A stretch of DNA of 64,000 bases from Cryptomeria japonica (lineage: Eukaryota; Streptophyta; Pinopsida; Cupressales; Cupressaceae). Made by a program: the position numbers and the translations under genes. Positions 21,149-32,992 of this stretch are shown piece after piece (positions within the stretch are counted from its first letter, which is position 1; each line of letters starts with the position of its first letter). Where the stretch lies: contig NC_081409.1 of NCBI RefSeq assembly GCF_030272615.1, positions 619,489,255 to 619,553,254 of the forward strand, in the 5' to 3' direction. The notes beneath the pieces were generated by a model. That model had not been told where the DNA came from and made no database searches. It saw nothing but the letters and a program-made list of their open reading frames with translations.

Positions 21149-21556
21149 GAGAAAAGGTAGGGGTATCTACCCCTCCAGTAGAAACTTAAATGATGGAGTA
21201 GAGCATCAGTCCGGTATGCATCATCAACTTTATCCTTTGCTCTGGATCAATGTAGTGGTGCTACTACTTAGGGGAAGTAGTCAACTTTGAGATTCACAAG
21301 ATTTTGATATCTATGTCATATCTTTGGCATTGATGTCAAAGGGAGAGAGTTATATGTGAAAAATGATGTCATAATATGTCATATGGAAGAGAGATTCATA
21401 TCAGTTTTAGATTGTACTGCACTCCTTAGGGAGAGTTGTTGGGATTTTTTCAGTTTTTCATTGTTATATCTTCTATGAGAAATGTTTGGCATTTCTTGGT
21501 ACTTAGATGTTTTATTTTTCACATCTAGTATTGCCATGAATGCCAAAGGGGGATAT
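21149..21556 (+). other. E4 3' untranslated region and polypurine tract
   Basis: These are about 400 non-coding bases between pol and LTR, containing several GGGGA-type runs. The tract AAAGGGGGA at 21545-21553 sits directly before the LTR. Confidence 0.75.
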
Positions 21557-22784
21557 TGTTGACAATATAAAGGAATTCATTATGTGTTTCATTGATGTTT
21601 TGTCATTAATTTCAGCACTACCTATTATGGTTGGTTACCGACAGACAAATTTTGGTTACTGGTAGAAGAACTTGTGTTACCAACAGAAGGGACTATCAGT
21701 TGGATACTATAGACATGTTTGGATCAATGGAATATGTTTGGTTTGATGTTTCTAGAGTATGTTTTGGTCAATTGGTATTGACTTGATGATCAAATGCTAT
21801 CATACACTCTAGTAAGCCTATACCAGTAAGGGTTTAAGGTTTTACCAGTAGAGCTTTTACTGAGAATCTTTGATAGGATGCATAAGTGGTGTTGGTGTAG
21901 ATTCTAGATAGAATTCAGGATGCATAAGGTGATCCTTGTTCATGCCTCGACTGATTGGAGACATCACTTTCGCATGGTAGACCCAAATTAGGTCCAGTAC
22001 CTATCTAGGTTATGGACCGGTATCATTTTACGTGTTCTCTACATGTTACTAGGATGATTTATGGATTGGTTAATGTTGTTTTGGTCTAAAGATGACATGT
22101 CATATCATTGTAATATGATGTATGTAATGATCTTATTGTAATATCTTTTAGGTTTCCAACCTAAATGGTTTAGACCTTAGAGTTTGTATAAATTAATGCA
22201 AGATCTCATTGTAGATCAAGGTCATGGTCATGGAATGAAATATCATATGCAAAGGAAATTTGGTTGATCATAGGTGATCGAATTGGGTTTATGTAAGAGG
22301 TTGAAGGCTTCTGGTATTGAGCTTAACTAAGACTGTAATCAGGCATGGTAGATGTTGTCACTGACAGTTCATTATTTTGGATTGTTTTCCAATTATCTTG
22401 AGGTGGTTATAACCTCTTTGTAGTCAATGAGACTCCTTTGTAATGAGTAGTACGCTCTAGGCAGTGTGCCTTCTTGCATGTGTAGGCCCCTTATTGTATC
22501 ACATACTTTCTACAGAAGTATCATCAAACTATGAGTAGGCTTTCCACCATGGTTTTTCTCTTTACTAGGTTTTCCATGTATAAATCATGGTGTTATGTAG
22601 TATGGTTGCCTTGTGTTAATTCTTTGTTTCATTCTTAAGTTTTATTTCTTACCGTTATTTGTTTATGGAATTCGGGTATTCAATGTTTATGTGCTTTGAT
22701 TAAAGGTTATAAAGTGGTTTGATTAATATAATCTGTTGACAAATGATTCATCCCCCTCTCAGTTGTCCATTGGTTATTCTAACA
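21557..22784 (+). repeat. E4 3' LTR
   Basis: This LTR of about 1,228 bp runs TGTTGACAAT...TTCTAACA. Near its end it carries the CATCCCCCTCTCAGTTGTCC block shared, in either orientation, by most copia LTRs of this window. Its partner is outside the window. Confidence 0.85.
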
Positions 22785-22914
22785 TATACAAGTGGTAATC
22801 TTGAGAGAGAGAGAGAGGGGGGAAATAGAGAGAGAAAGAAAGAAAGATCACAGATTCCCCTAAAGAGGGATTAGTCATAAGAGACATATCGTTTTATACA
22901 AGAAAGAATATCAA
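22785..22914. repeat. Spacer with GA microsatellite
   Basis: This short unassigned stretch lies between E4 and E5. Positions 22803-22847 are a (GA)n tract grading into GAAA repeats. The sequence ends in ATCAA, the left copy of the E5 target duplication. Confidence 0.8.
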
Positions 22915-23609
22915 TGGTGAATAATGATGAACGATAGATACCCTAACTAGTACTAAGAGGGGTGGGGGTGAATAAGTATAGTCAAAGACTTTCTGACAAT
23001 CTTTTCAAGCTAAAACAACACTAACCGGTTGTCTTCATCACTGAACTTCACCATGGCAATACCAGTTAAACACAGTAAGACTTCAAACAACATAAACAGG
23101 TAAGTCTAAACACTTCAAGTACATTCAATACTTGATAGCTACTTTACCCATAAACACATGCATGTGGTGTGTCACCAATACCATAACTATTAGCTCTACA
23201 TGCATAAACACTTAAACAAAGAACACTTAATCATCACATGAAAAATGCACAACACATGACACACAAATTTTTCACATAGAAACCCAAATGGAAAAAACCA
23301 CGGTGGGGATGAGTACCCACAAGCTTGTCTTTGAACTCTTTTGAAGCTCACTTTATTAGAGCCTAGTTTGGTTAAAGACTTTACAATAAGGTTTTGCTAG
23401 GAACCGATCCTGTTAAAGATCACCTGGTTAAGGGATGGCTATATACCCTGTTAAGGTTGAAACCCTGTTAAAGGTTACCTTGCTAGAAGATTTGAAGAAC
23501 TCAATGAACTTGAGTCACCTGGTTAGAGGATTTATAGTAATCTTGTTAAAGCTAACCAGCAAAGGGATTTTCCTTCTATTGAAATGGTTAGAAGACAATA
23601 GGTAAAGCT
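22915..23609 (-). repeat. E5 3' LTR, outer part
   Basis: The left portion of the E5 3' LTR starts TGGTGAATAATG on the plus strand, where the partner LTR reads TGATGAATACTG. It matches 35490-36180 until the E6 insertion at 23609/23610, then continues at 30329. Confidence 0.9.
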
Positions 23610-24398
23610 TGTTAGAATTCCCAAAGATACCAAGAGCGGGGGTGAATTAGTATCTAATCGGTATAAGAATTTTCTTGACTTATTATATGAAAAGCAATTC
23701 AAAGTTGTGTACCGGTAAACATAAAATAATTTAGTAAATAAGAACAATAACCACAACATGAAAGACACACCATAACACAATATTTTTAATGAGGAAACCT
23801 GATGTGGGAAAAACCTTGGTGGGATTTGTGACCCACAATATTCGCTTACTGGCCAATAAGGGAATATTACTATTTACAATAGGGGCCTACACATGCAGGA
23901 AGGCCAAGTGTCTAGAGCTCACTTCTCAGTTACAAAGAAAGTCACACTGACTTACAAAAATGGATTATACAAATCCAATGTCATGTACTACTTCACATCA
24001 GCATCTACTATGCCAGGTTCAGTACTGGTTTAAGCTATGCAATATTCATAAACCCTTATCCAAAATCTACCTTATAATTCACATATTAGGTCTGCAATAA
24101 TCCTTCCATATTCATTGCTACTAAATTATCTACAATGATCTCATACTTATATGAGTCATATTACAATCCACCAAGTCGGCTTACAAAAGGTTTTTATAAT
24201 TAAATACAAAATACATTTATACAAAATTCTTGTCGGCCATGGTGCCAGTAATCTTTCTTTATGGTGTCAATGAACTATATGTCGGTGTTGAGTCTGTCGG
24301 TTTCAATGCCTGCCGGTATCATATAATTGTAAGGTTTCCATTAATGACAATATCTTCAATCACTAACAATTTCTCATTGGATTGTGCATTTTCCAATA
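23610..24398 (-). repeat. E6 3' LTR
   Basis: This 789-bp LTR runs TGTTAGAATTCC...TTCCAATA on the plus strand. The terminal CA is changed to TA compared with the partner LTR (GCCAACA). It pairs with 29543-30323. Confidence 0.92.
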
Positions 24399-24410
24399 AT
24401 CTCCCCCTTT
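24399..24410 (-). other. E6 polypurine tract
   Basis: The minus strand reads AAAGGGGGAGATT, directly before the 3' LTR. Two further copies of a similar tract lie nearby, at about 24503-24510 and 24560-24568. Confidence 0.8.
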
Positions 24411-24645
24411 GGCATTAATGGCAACACTCATGAGAAAAATACAAAATTGTATATCCAAAAATGTTTTGCCAAAATTGTCTTACCGAAATTGTGTTGTCAA
24501 AAATGCTCCCCCTGAGCTGATGATGTCTTGTGTCATTGGATTTTTCTTAGTTCCACTACTCCCCCTTTGACATCAATGACAAAGGTTGTCAAAGTGTCAA
24601 CTGAGTGCAGTTTTAGCTTGATCCTTGTAACTGGTTGGTTACAAT
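24411..24645 (-). other. E6 3' untranslated region
   Basis: This is a short non-coding stretch. On the plus strand it holds two extra CTCCCCCT-type runs, which could act as additional plus-strand primers. Confidence 0.6.
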
Positions 24646-27600
24646 CTAGAAAAGGTCTGCCAATACAAGGTTCAGGCTCTCAATGAACCTGTCACTATCC
24701 TTCAATGCGACCTCTGTTCTTTGAATTTTACCGGTGAGGTGTTGCATTTTCTCTTCTGGTGTCTTCAGTCCTTGAACAAGTGCCTCTAAGATCTCTTTTC
24801 TCAAAGAGATGAGGTAGTCCAATTCGGGACTGAGTCTGCATTTAAGATCTTTTGCCTTTCCTTTTATTCTTTCCTTCTCTTTTTCCAATTTTTCAAGTTT
24901 CTCCTCAAAACCTACTATTTTCTACTCTATAACTGGTAATGGTTTAGATGAATCAATGAAATTGTTAGCTGTATCATTTATTTCTTTTTGTACCTTACTG
25001 ATCTCCTTGTCTATATCTACTGTTAAAATATTAGTTTTACATGTGTCTCTATACAACTCCTTAAACTCCTTTATTGTTTTACTTAGTGTCGGTAAAAGGG
25101 TTTCAATTTATCCCATGCACTTCTTTATTTTCTCATCAAAGAATTTATGTTTTTATTTCTCCATTTTCTATTTGAATGCCTCCTCATTTATCTATTCAAC
25201 TGTCACAATGTTATCGGTGATATACTTAGACAATGTGTCTAGTTGATTTAAAGAATCTTTATTTTCCACATTGCACTTGGGTGCTATCAATTTTAGAATA
25301 GGAATTGTATCATCAATAACCTTAAATTCTTGTGCACTACATTCTGTGATTTTCTTGATGGAATCCAATAATACCTTTGTCACATTTGTTGGTTTGAATT
25401 TTGTCATGGAAGAACCAACAATCTGCATTTTGTTGATGTGAGTAGCCTCTTTGCTTGTATTGACCTCTGGTAGGTCAGTTTGTGTTTACATTTCTATTAG
25501 CAAAGGCTTGGGTTTCTCAGTTGTTTCCGGTGGCACTATCTCTACATGAACTTGTGCCTCAACCTTTTTTTGTTCCTATTTCTCAACCTGTGCCTCAGTG
25601 GGTTTCATTGTTCTCTCTACTGCTGGTTTCTCTAATGAAGTCTTGGTATTCACTGTCAGTTTCTTAGTATGCACCTTTGTATTGTCCACTGCTGATGTCT
25701 CAACTAGTTTGTCAGTCTGTTTCTCTAGCTCAGTGGGTTTTATATCAATCACCATTCCAGTAGACAAGGGATCAACTGATTGTTCAGTTTGTGTCTCAAC
25801 CCCAATCTCAACATCTGCTACTGGTGGCTCAGTAGACATATCTTTCTTCTTATCTTCAGTGTTCTCTTTATCAACCACAATATTTACCTCTTGGGTGTCT
25901 ATGTTCATAGTGTACAAAATTTCAAACTTAGGATTTGTATCCTCATGAGGAGTCTCCATACTCTCTGTTGTCGGCTGAGTGTCAATAGTTTCTACCGGTG
26001 GAGTATTAGAAAGAGGTGGGGGCAAATTATTAGTTATTTTTAGGCTTGGAGGTCCACCTACCTTACCTTTCCCCTTATCCCTGTCCTTTTGGTAGACTCT
26101 TATAGTCTTAGGTCTTTTAAGTTCTTATTGTTTCTCCTTTTTAACAAAGAATCTATCCCATTGATCTGTAGTTTCTTCAGTGATTTCATTCACTCTTCCT
26201 ACCATTAGTGCTACATGTTGGTGACGAGTTGAAAATACTGTTCAGTTGGCCTCACTAATTAATTGATCTATCTCTTTAGTGGAGTTCACTAGGTGAACTA
26301 CAAGTAATTTTTCTATTTTTCTATTTTTATCTAGCTCAACAATAGCTACCCTTCTAGCTTCTAGTCGTTTGTATAAATCAGTGGGTATTTCATCAACAAT
26401 CTCCATCAAAAATTTCTTGTAAATGTCTAAGTGTAAAATTACACTATTCTCTATGCTCTCTTTATCATCATTAGAAAGTATGTTATACAGCTTGCTAATA
26501 TTTTTCAGTTTTCCATCCTTTGTTATTTCACTTAGAAGTTTGTCCAGTGGAGCAATATCTTGTTTTACCTTTTTCTTCTTTGGAGTTAACTTCTTAGTTG
26601 GAGGCCTAACTATCTGTTGCTTTTGTCTTGTCTTTCTAGGTGTAGGTGAGGGTGCCAGTGAGGGTTTTCTTTTCCTTACCACCCTTTTAAACTCAGCCAG
26701 TATATCACTTTCAGAAGAAGTTGCAACCGATGAAAGATGAGCTTCCAGTTGAAGTCCATCCAACTCACTTTCCTTAATACCAGTTTTGTTTAATACATCT
26801 TCCTTAATTGCTTTAGCTTGTCTTGTACCTTTGCTCACTATTTGTTTAGTCTTCTTGACTCTTTTCTGAGACTGAATACCACTCTCAATTGTTTTTGCAT
26901 TGCCAGAAACTTTCTCAGATGGTTCCTTTGGTGCTTCAAGGAGGGCTTTTGCATAAGTCTCAATTATGTTATCATCTATTTCATATCCCATCTTGGTTAC
27001 CCAAAGAGTTCTAGGGACAACTACCTCCATCCAAATTTTATCTTTCTTGATTACAAAACATATTTCCTTTTGATATTTATCCACAATTTCTTGAGATAGC
27101 CTTACTCTTGTCTTCATTTGAGCCTTCAGTGCTTGAAAATGTTCATTTATATGTTTCTCTTTGTTTTCTCCCATGTTGTTTAATATGTCCAATAGTTGTT
27201 TTCCTACCGGTATATCAAAGCTAAAGTTTTTCTTAACAATACTAGGTACTTCCTTTGTAATGTATAGCATTAAACATACAAGTAGATTTCCAAATCTGAA
27301 TGTTCCCTTCTTATCACCTTTGATTTTCTTTAGGTTGTCTATCAATTCATCTTTGAGCCATTCACACACATCTATTCTTTTATTGTTTTTCACCATGTCA
27401 TATGTACTTTTAATACATAGGCTAGATACTGAGTTTAACCTATTTGCATGTGTAGCCTTATAGCCAAGAATCATACTGACAAATCTGACATTGATGTCCT
27501 TCACATCATTCACTCTTAGGGATCTTTTATCAAATTTTGCACTGGTTAAGGTCATCATAGTGTCATTTGTAACTTTTTTAGTTCTGGCAGGCCTACTACC

Positions 27601-28038
27601 AGTGGAAGGTAACCCTGTTACTGCCCTAATTGCCTCTTTACTGATCTTATGGATGGAATCTAACCAAAAGAATTTTCCATGGACTCTGCTTAGGACTATT
27701 CTTATCACATCTTCAAGAAATTTAGGAATGCTAAGAATATCCACAAAACCTAGGGTTTCCACTACCTGGTGTTCCAGTTTGACATTACCATTTTCATCAC
27801 AGATTACAGTCCTATACATGTTCTTGATTTCATCATCTCCTAATTCCTCAATATGACAATGTATGTATATTCTAGGATCCTTTGCATAAACTACTCCCTT
27901 AGGTATTTTCGAAAATACTCCTAGGGTATCATCCTTCTTCGCAATTTCGGGAATAAGTTTGAATACAGGTCTAGGGCACTTGATAACCTCAATCAAAGTA
28001 GGGTTTGCAATAATTTTAGGTGCATATGAAGAAGCCAT
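24646..28038 (-). pseudogene. E6 long unknown frame (about 1,130 codons)
   Basis: The frame runs from ATG at 28038 (MASSYAPKIIANPTLIEVIK) to about 24646, with all open pieces in phase (28038-26242, 26025-25576, 25428-25192, 24888-24646) and only stops between them. Residues 1-330 look like a folded domain with helix-rich blocks, including VHGKFFWLDSIHKISKEAIR and VTGLPSTGSRP. Residues 370-520 are basic, with KKTKQIV and TPRKTRQKQQ-like segments that could be nuclear localisation signals. A Thr/Glu/Pro-rich part follows (26025-25576), then a C-terminal part likely to form coiled coils (LSPELDYLISLRKEILEALV). I do not recognise the family. It is not RT, integrase or protease. A captured host gene or a long-lived extra retroelement protein are both possible. 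Confidence 0.7.
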
Positions 28039-28500
28039 AGTTATAAATACCTCAATCTACCTTTAGGGTGAGTGCTTGGATGAACTACTTCACTTTTTTG
28101 CTAAGGATGCCTTCGCTCGGGAATTTTTGCGCTCTCGGAGATTTGAATGCTTGGTGAATAAAAAGGAAGCCAAAACACTTACTTTATAATGTTATTTTCT
28201 TCAAATACTACATTTAATGCATGTCGGTTAAGTTGAAATTAATACATCTTGTCGGTAAAGAAGTAATTCAACTTCTCACAATCAACCGGGGGTATATTAG
28301 CATTTTTATTTTTATTTTTATTTTTTCAATTAGTTGTCAAACACCCAAAGGATTTTCCTTTAGTTAGATGAAGAGTCTCTTGTCAGTGGAGTGATACTTT
28401 GTTCTTCCGGTGGAGGATTATTCCTATCAACATTCTGATTTGACTTTTTGATCCATTGCTTTGAGAATTCTTGCTTTACCTCTTACCTTTTCTTTACCTT
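28039..28500 (-). other. E6 inter-frame region
   Basis: This is non-coding sequence between the gag-like frame and the long frame. It includes an A/T microsatellite of ATTTTT units at about 28299-28326. A transcription or splice signal might be expected here to allow translation of the downstream frame; none is clear. Confidence 0.5.
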
Positions 28501-29470
28501 TCAAGCTGGGTCCTTTGTTGTTTGTTGGTGATGTCTTACTTCTATAAAATTTTGCAATATATCTAATCTTGTTACAAGCATAACAAGTCACATTGTTTTT
28601 CTAAATAGTTTTCCCATATCCTATGCCGATATGTGTTTTGCATTGATTATATAAGTGTCCAAATATTTCACAAACATAACATCTTACATTCATTCTACAA
28701 TTTTCTAAATTATGACCAACTTTGTTGCATTTAGAGCATTGACTGGTGGGTATATTAGTGTTCTGATAATTTCTAGATCTACACTGATTAGCTCTATGAC
28801 CATACTTGTTATAGTCAAATAATTTCCCATTAAATTTGTAAGCATTAGGTTGTCTTACCGGTTTACTATGATCATGATTGTTTGTAGTACCAGAGCTTTC
28901 ACCAACTTCAAAGCCAAGGCCATCAGTATCACCTTTAGGTTTCTGATTCTTTAGCATGTCATCAAGTTCTTCTAAACTTTTCTTCAATTTCTCCTTGTGT
29001 TGTTTTGCAGCAGCCAGTTCACTCTCCAAGATTCCTTTCTATCTCGTGAGTTTATTTGTGTCATTTTGTGTATGCATCAAGTCTATCTTCAACATATCAT
29101 TTTCATGACTGAGTCTTGTATTTTCATTTCTAGCATCATTTAGTCTTCTAACCAAGTCATCTTCATTCTTCTTTCTATCTTCAATTTCTTTACAAAATCT
29201 CATAGTCATGTCTTGCATCTCATTCTTCATTGTATTGTTTCCATGTCTCAGTTTGTTCACTAGATCATTAAGAGTTTCCTTTTCATCATCATTATTCTGC
29301 ATCTTTTCACAAATTTCTCTTCTCTTGTTCCTTGCAATAGTGAGATTTTCTTGAAGTCCTTGAATGATATCCTGTTTAGCATTCAGATCATCTTCAAGTT
29401 TGATATTCTTTACTTTTTCTGCATCATAGTCTGAAAGAGCTTTTTTCCAATTGCTTTCTCAAGTTTTTCA
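28501..29470 (-). pseudogene. E6 shortened gag: coiled coil and zinc knuckles
   Basis: The frame is open from about 29455 (KLEDDLNAKQDIIQGLQENL) through 28601 with one stop at about 29036. The first 200 residues are a strong coiled coil (heptads of Leu, Asn and charged residues). The C-terminus has a run of knuckles: one that has lost its Cys pair (DYNKYGHRANQC), then CSKCNKVGHNLENC and CYVCEIFGHLYNQC, and a fourth decayed one after a stop at about 28600. The N-terminal capsid domain of copia gag is missing. The block DTDGLGFEVGESS resembles IIGLGFEEGQSS in E11 gag, which points to the parent family. Confidence 0.75.
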
Positions 29471-29528
29471 TCTCTACCGGTGTGAGAATCTTCCTCAAGC
29501 TGTTAGGATTTTGAAAATAGAGGACCAA

Positions 29529-29540
29529 GCTCTGATACCA
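29529..29540 (-). other. E6 primer binding site (initiator tRNA-Met)
   Basis: The minus strand reads TGGTATCAGAGC, two bases past the 5' LTR, a perfect match to the plant copia consensus. Confidence 0.92.
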
Positions 29541-29542
29541 AT

Positions 29543-30323
29543 TGTTAGGATTCCTAAAGATACTGAGAGGGGGGGTGAATCAGTATCTAACTGGTATAAG
29601 AATTTTCTTGACTTCTTATATGAAAATCAATTCAAAACTATGTATCGGTAAACAAAAAATAATGCAGTAATTAAGAACAATAACCACAACATGAAAGACA
29701 CAGTATTTTTTAATGAGGAAACTTGGTGTAGGAAAAACCTCAGTGGGATTTGTGACCCACAATATTTGTTTACTGGCCAATAAGGGAGTATTATTTTTTA
29801 CAATAGGGGCCTGCACATGTAGGAAGGCCAACTGCCTAGAGCTCACTGCTCAATTACAAAGGAACTCACACTGACTTACAAAAAATGGATTATACAAATC
29901 CAATGCCATGTACTGCTTCACATCAGCATCTACTATGTTAGGTTCAGTACCAGTTTAAGCTCTGCAATATTCATAAACCCTTATCCAAAATCTATCTTAT
30001 AATTCACATATTAGGTCTGCAATAATCCTTCCATATTCACTGCTACTAAATGATCTACAATGATCTCATACTTATATGAGTCATATTACAATCTGCCAAG
30101 TCAGCTTACAAAAGGTTTTTATAATTAAATACAAAATACATTTATACAAAATTCCTGTCGGCCATGGTGCTGGTAATCTTTCTTTTTGGTTTCGGTGAAC
30201 TGTATGTCGGTGTTGAGTCTGCCAGTCCTGGTCCTTGCCAGTATTATATGATTGTAAGGTTACCATCAATGACAATATCTTCAATCACCTACAATTTCTC
30301 ATTCGAGTGTGCATTTGCCAACA
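29543..30323 (-). repeat. E6 5' LTR
   Basis: This 781-bp LTR runs TGTTAGGATTCC...GCCAACA on the plus strand and matches 23610-24398. The G-run GAGAGGGGGGGTGAATCAG near its inner end is shared with other copia LTRs here. Confidence 0.93.
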
Positions 30324-31058
30324 AAACTTTGATCTGATAACATCACTATATACTAAGGCAGATCTTTTTCAGTTCCTCTACTTGTGCAATAACACTCTGC
30401 ATTTTTCTCTTACTGGTCTAGCAAGTATCTCATCAGTTGGATACACACACAAAATTTTCCAATAACTTACAATAACAAACATCATCGACCTTATAGACAA
30501 CAATTAGGTCGGTAGCATAAATGCTAAACCCTAATCATTTTAGGTTTACAATACAAGCGGTCCAATCCTGACCATCCAAACACTTTGCATAGAGAAATAC
30601 TATTTCAAATAGATCATAAGACAATATGTATCATCCATTCTTCACCACACATATAAATCAGTAACTCATCACGCTTTCTTCTCATATTGCTAAGAAGAAT
30701 ATTCATTCTTGAGGTAGACATTTAATGTAGTCGATCTTCTCATGCAAGATCCTCAAGGAAATCCTTCACTTGCACAAAGTTGACATGGCATCATGATCTC
30801 ATCTTCATCTCTTAGCTAACTTAACATAGAATATCATTGGTTGCATCACACAAGCAAGATTGCCACACTAAAAACCCTAGAGCTGAGACTACCAACCGGT
30901 AGTCACACTTAGTGAAACCTTGACACCGGTTCATTGCATTTCTTCATACCAGTTCCCCAACTTCTTGCAATCTGCATACCAGTTCACTTACACTTATCGA
31001 CATCAATGACAACATACATTATCATCATATCAACATGTTGGTTCATCATATGCCAACA
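30324..31058 (-). repeat. E5 3' LTR, inner part
   Basis: The first bases are the right copy of the E6 duplication (AAACT, 30324-30328). The sequence then continues the E5 LTR and matches about 36183-36913, ending ATGCCAACA. Confidence 0.9.
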
Positions 31059-31336
31059 ATATCCCCCTTTGGCATTGATGGCAATACTTAGTGTAGCATT
31101 GCAACTATAGACATCATAGACTAGTGTATTCTGCATCATCAGATATCTTCTCCCCATACATCAGATATCTTCTCCCCATACATTAGATATCTTCTCCCCC
31201 TTTGACAACAATGCCAAAGTGGAGGCACAAGCTTCCATTCTCCACTATGTTGCTCTCCTATGGAGTAGCATCCTTCAACACATCAACCCTAAAAGATTTG
31301 ACACTTTAGTACCTGACTGATGTGGAGTACACAACT
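31059..31336 (-). other. E5 3' untranslated region, polypurine tract and tandem repeat
   Basis: The polypurine tract AAAGGGGGAT (minus strand) lies at 31061-31070, directly before the LTR. At about 31137-31198 there are three tandem copies of a 22-bp unit with the core CAGATATCTTCTCCCC, each containing a C-run that on the minus strand looks like an additional purine tract. Confidence 0.75.
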
Positions 31337-32110
31337 TTAGTTGACTTCATGAAGGGGCAAAACCCCTAATTCACCTCTCAAATAGGTAAATGTAGTCTTC
31401 GGTAAGGGCTTAGTGAATATATCTGCTAGCTGCTCCTTATTGGAAACATGTTCTAGTACAACCTCCTTATTCTGAAACTTTTCTCTCAAGAAGTGATACT
31501 TAAGCTCAATATGCTTAGTTCTAGCATGCAATACTGGATTCTTGGAAATATTTATTGCACTTGTGTTGTCACAAAATATATTCACTGGTTCAGATACGAG
31601 TACTTTGAAACCTTCCAATACATGTTTCATCTAGATTGCTTGAGTGCAGTTCATAAATGCTACCACATATTCTGCTTCAGCTATAGACTGAGAAATATAG
31701 CTCTCCTTCTTACTCATCCATGAGACTAGTCTTCCATCAAGAAAGAATGCTCCACCAGTTGTGCTCTTTTGGTCATCCACATTACCTGCCCAATCAGCAT
31801 TGGTATATTCTTTGAGGTTAAAGTCATCATTATATGGATACCACAATCCATAGTCAATTGTTCCTTTCAGATATATAAGAATTTGCTTGACAACTACCAA
31901 GTGGGATTCTCTTTGACTTTTCTGAAAATGAGCTACTATGCCTACTACATGAGAAATATCTGGTCTGTTGTGCACCATATAGTGTAGCTTACTGATCATT
32001 GACCGATACTCCTCATTCACCAACGTTGAATCATCTTCCTTAGTCAGTTTACAACCACTCATCATCGATGTACCAACCGATTTTCTCTCCTCCATGCCAA
32101 AGGTCTTCAA
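31337..32110 (-). pseudogene. E5 reverse transcriptase end and RNase H
   Basis: One frame with a single stop at about 31631. The RT C-terminus has KTFGMEERKSVGTSMM, the YRSMISKLHYMVHNRPDIS block and a YLKGTIDYGLWYP block. RNase H follows with DWAGNVDDQKSTTGGAFF (catalytic Asp), EAEYVVAFMNC, then after the stop FCDNTSAINISKN and HARTKHIELKYHF. It ends IFTKPLPKTTF. This is close to intact. Confidence 0.88.
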
Positions 32111-32992
32111 TACCTCTTTGACATGCTTGGACTAGGTAATAAAGATACCCTCTTTCATTTGCTAAATCTATAAACCAATGAAGAACTTTATCTCTCCAAT
32201 CAGAGACATCTCAAAATCTTTCTTCATTTCATTTGCAAAAGCATGACTCATTTTATCGTCTCCTCCAAAGATTATGTCATCTACAAATACTTCACAGATC
32301 AGAATCTGATCACCTTCATATTTTAGGTAGATGTTGCTATCTTCACTTGTTCTCTGAAATCCAATCTTCACAAGATGAGAGTGTAACCATTCATACCATG
32401 CCCTAGGTGTTTGTTTTAATCCATATAGAACTTTGTGTAATCTACACACCATGTTACTATCTTCTGATAAGGAAAACCCTTTTGGTTGCTCAATATACAC
32501 TTCCTCTTATAGGATTCCATTTAAAAATGCAGACTTCACATCCATCTGAAGAACCTTAAATCCCTTAAATGCTGCAAATGCAAGTAGCATTCAGACACCT
32601 TCCAGTCTAGCCACAAGAGAAAAGGTTTCTCCATAGTCTTCTCCCTCTTCCTAAGCATATCCTTTGCATACAAGTCTTGCCTTGTTCTTCATAATTATGC
32701 CTTCTTCATTTAGCTTATTCCTGAAGACCCATTTGGTACCTTTGACATTCTTGTGTTCTAGTCTGGGTACCAAGGACCATGTTGTATTCTTTTCTATCTG
32801 GTCTAGCTCCTCTTCCATTGCCTTAATCCAGTCTTCATCTGTAAGTGCTTCTTTGGAAGTCTTGGGTTCTAATTCAAAAATCATGCAAGAGTTTTCTTTC
32901 ACCTTTCTTCTTGTGAGTATCCCTACATCTTTATCTCTTATGATTTGCTTCAGATCATGATGTAGTTTCACATACCTAGGAATGACTCTAGC
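32111..32992 (-). pseudogene. E5 reverse transcriptase
   Basis: Open pieces 32971-32651 and 32500-32168 are in the same frame as integrase and RNase H. Blocks in order are [33 protein letters not shown], then after stops YIEQPKGFSL, LHKVLYGLKQ, and the catalytic [11 protein letters not shown] near 32270. The region between the pieces (32501-32650) has stops but keeps recognisable RT sequence. Only point nonsense changes separate this from a continuous domain. Confidence 0.87.

Larger units (their letters stand above)
17954..22784 (+). mobile_element. E4: Ty1/copia retrotransposon, 3' portion
   Basis: This is the right-hand part of a plus-strand copia element: end of protease, pre-integrase, integrase, RT, RNase H, polypurine tract and 3' LTR. 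The 5' part is missing because E1 inserted at 17953/17954; it would lie left of the window. The proteins are closely related to those of E1 (for example, nearly identical RNase H blocks), so the two belong to one family. Reading frames are more broken than in E5. Confidence 0.85.
23610..30323 (-). mobile_element. E6: pol-less LTR element with a long unknown frame
   Basis: E6 has LTRs of about 785 bp with TG/CA ends, an initiator-Met primer site, a polypurine tract, and a near-perfect duplication (AAGCT left, AAACT right). It encodes a shortened gag (coiled coil plus several zinc knuckles) and one long frame of about 1,130 codons that resembles no pol domain. No protease, integrase, RT or RNase H is present. 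It inserted into the 3' LTR of E5. It must have moved using enzymes of a copia partner such as E5 or E11. Confidence 0.9.

Noticed and set aside
25598-25948. Plus-strand open frame of 116 codons (Ser/Val/Thr/Phe-rich), and similar ones at 26423-26740 and 27491-27856
   Set aside because: They are the reverse side of the E6 long minus-strand frame and have no recognisable motif of their own.
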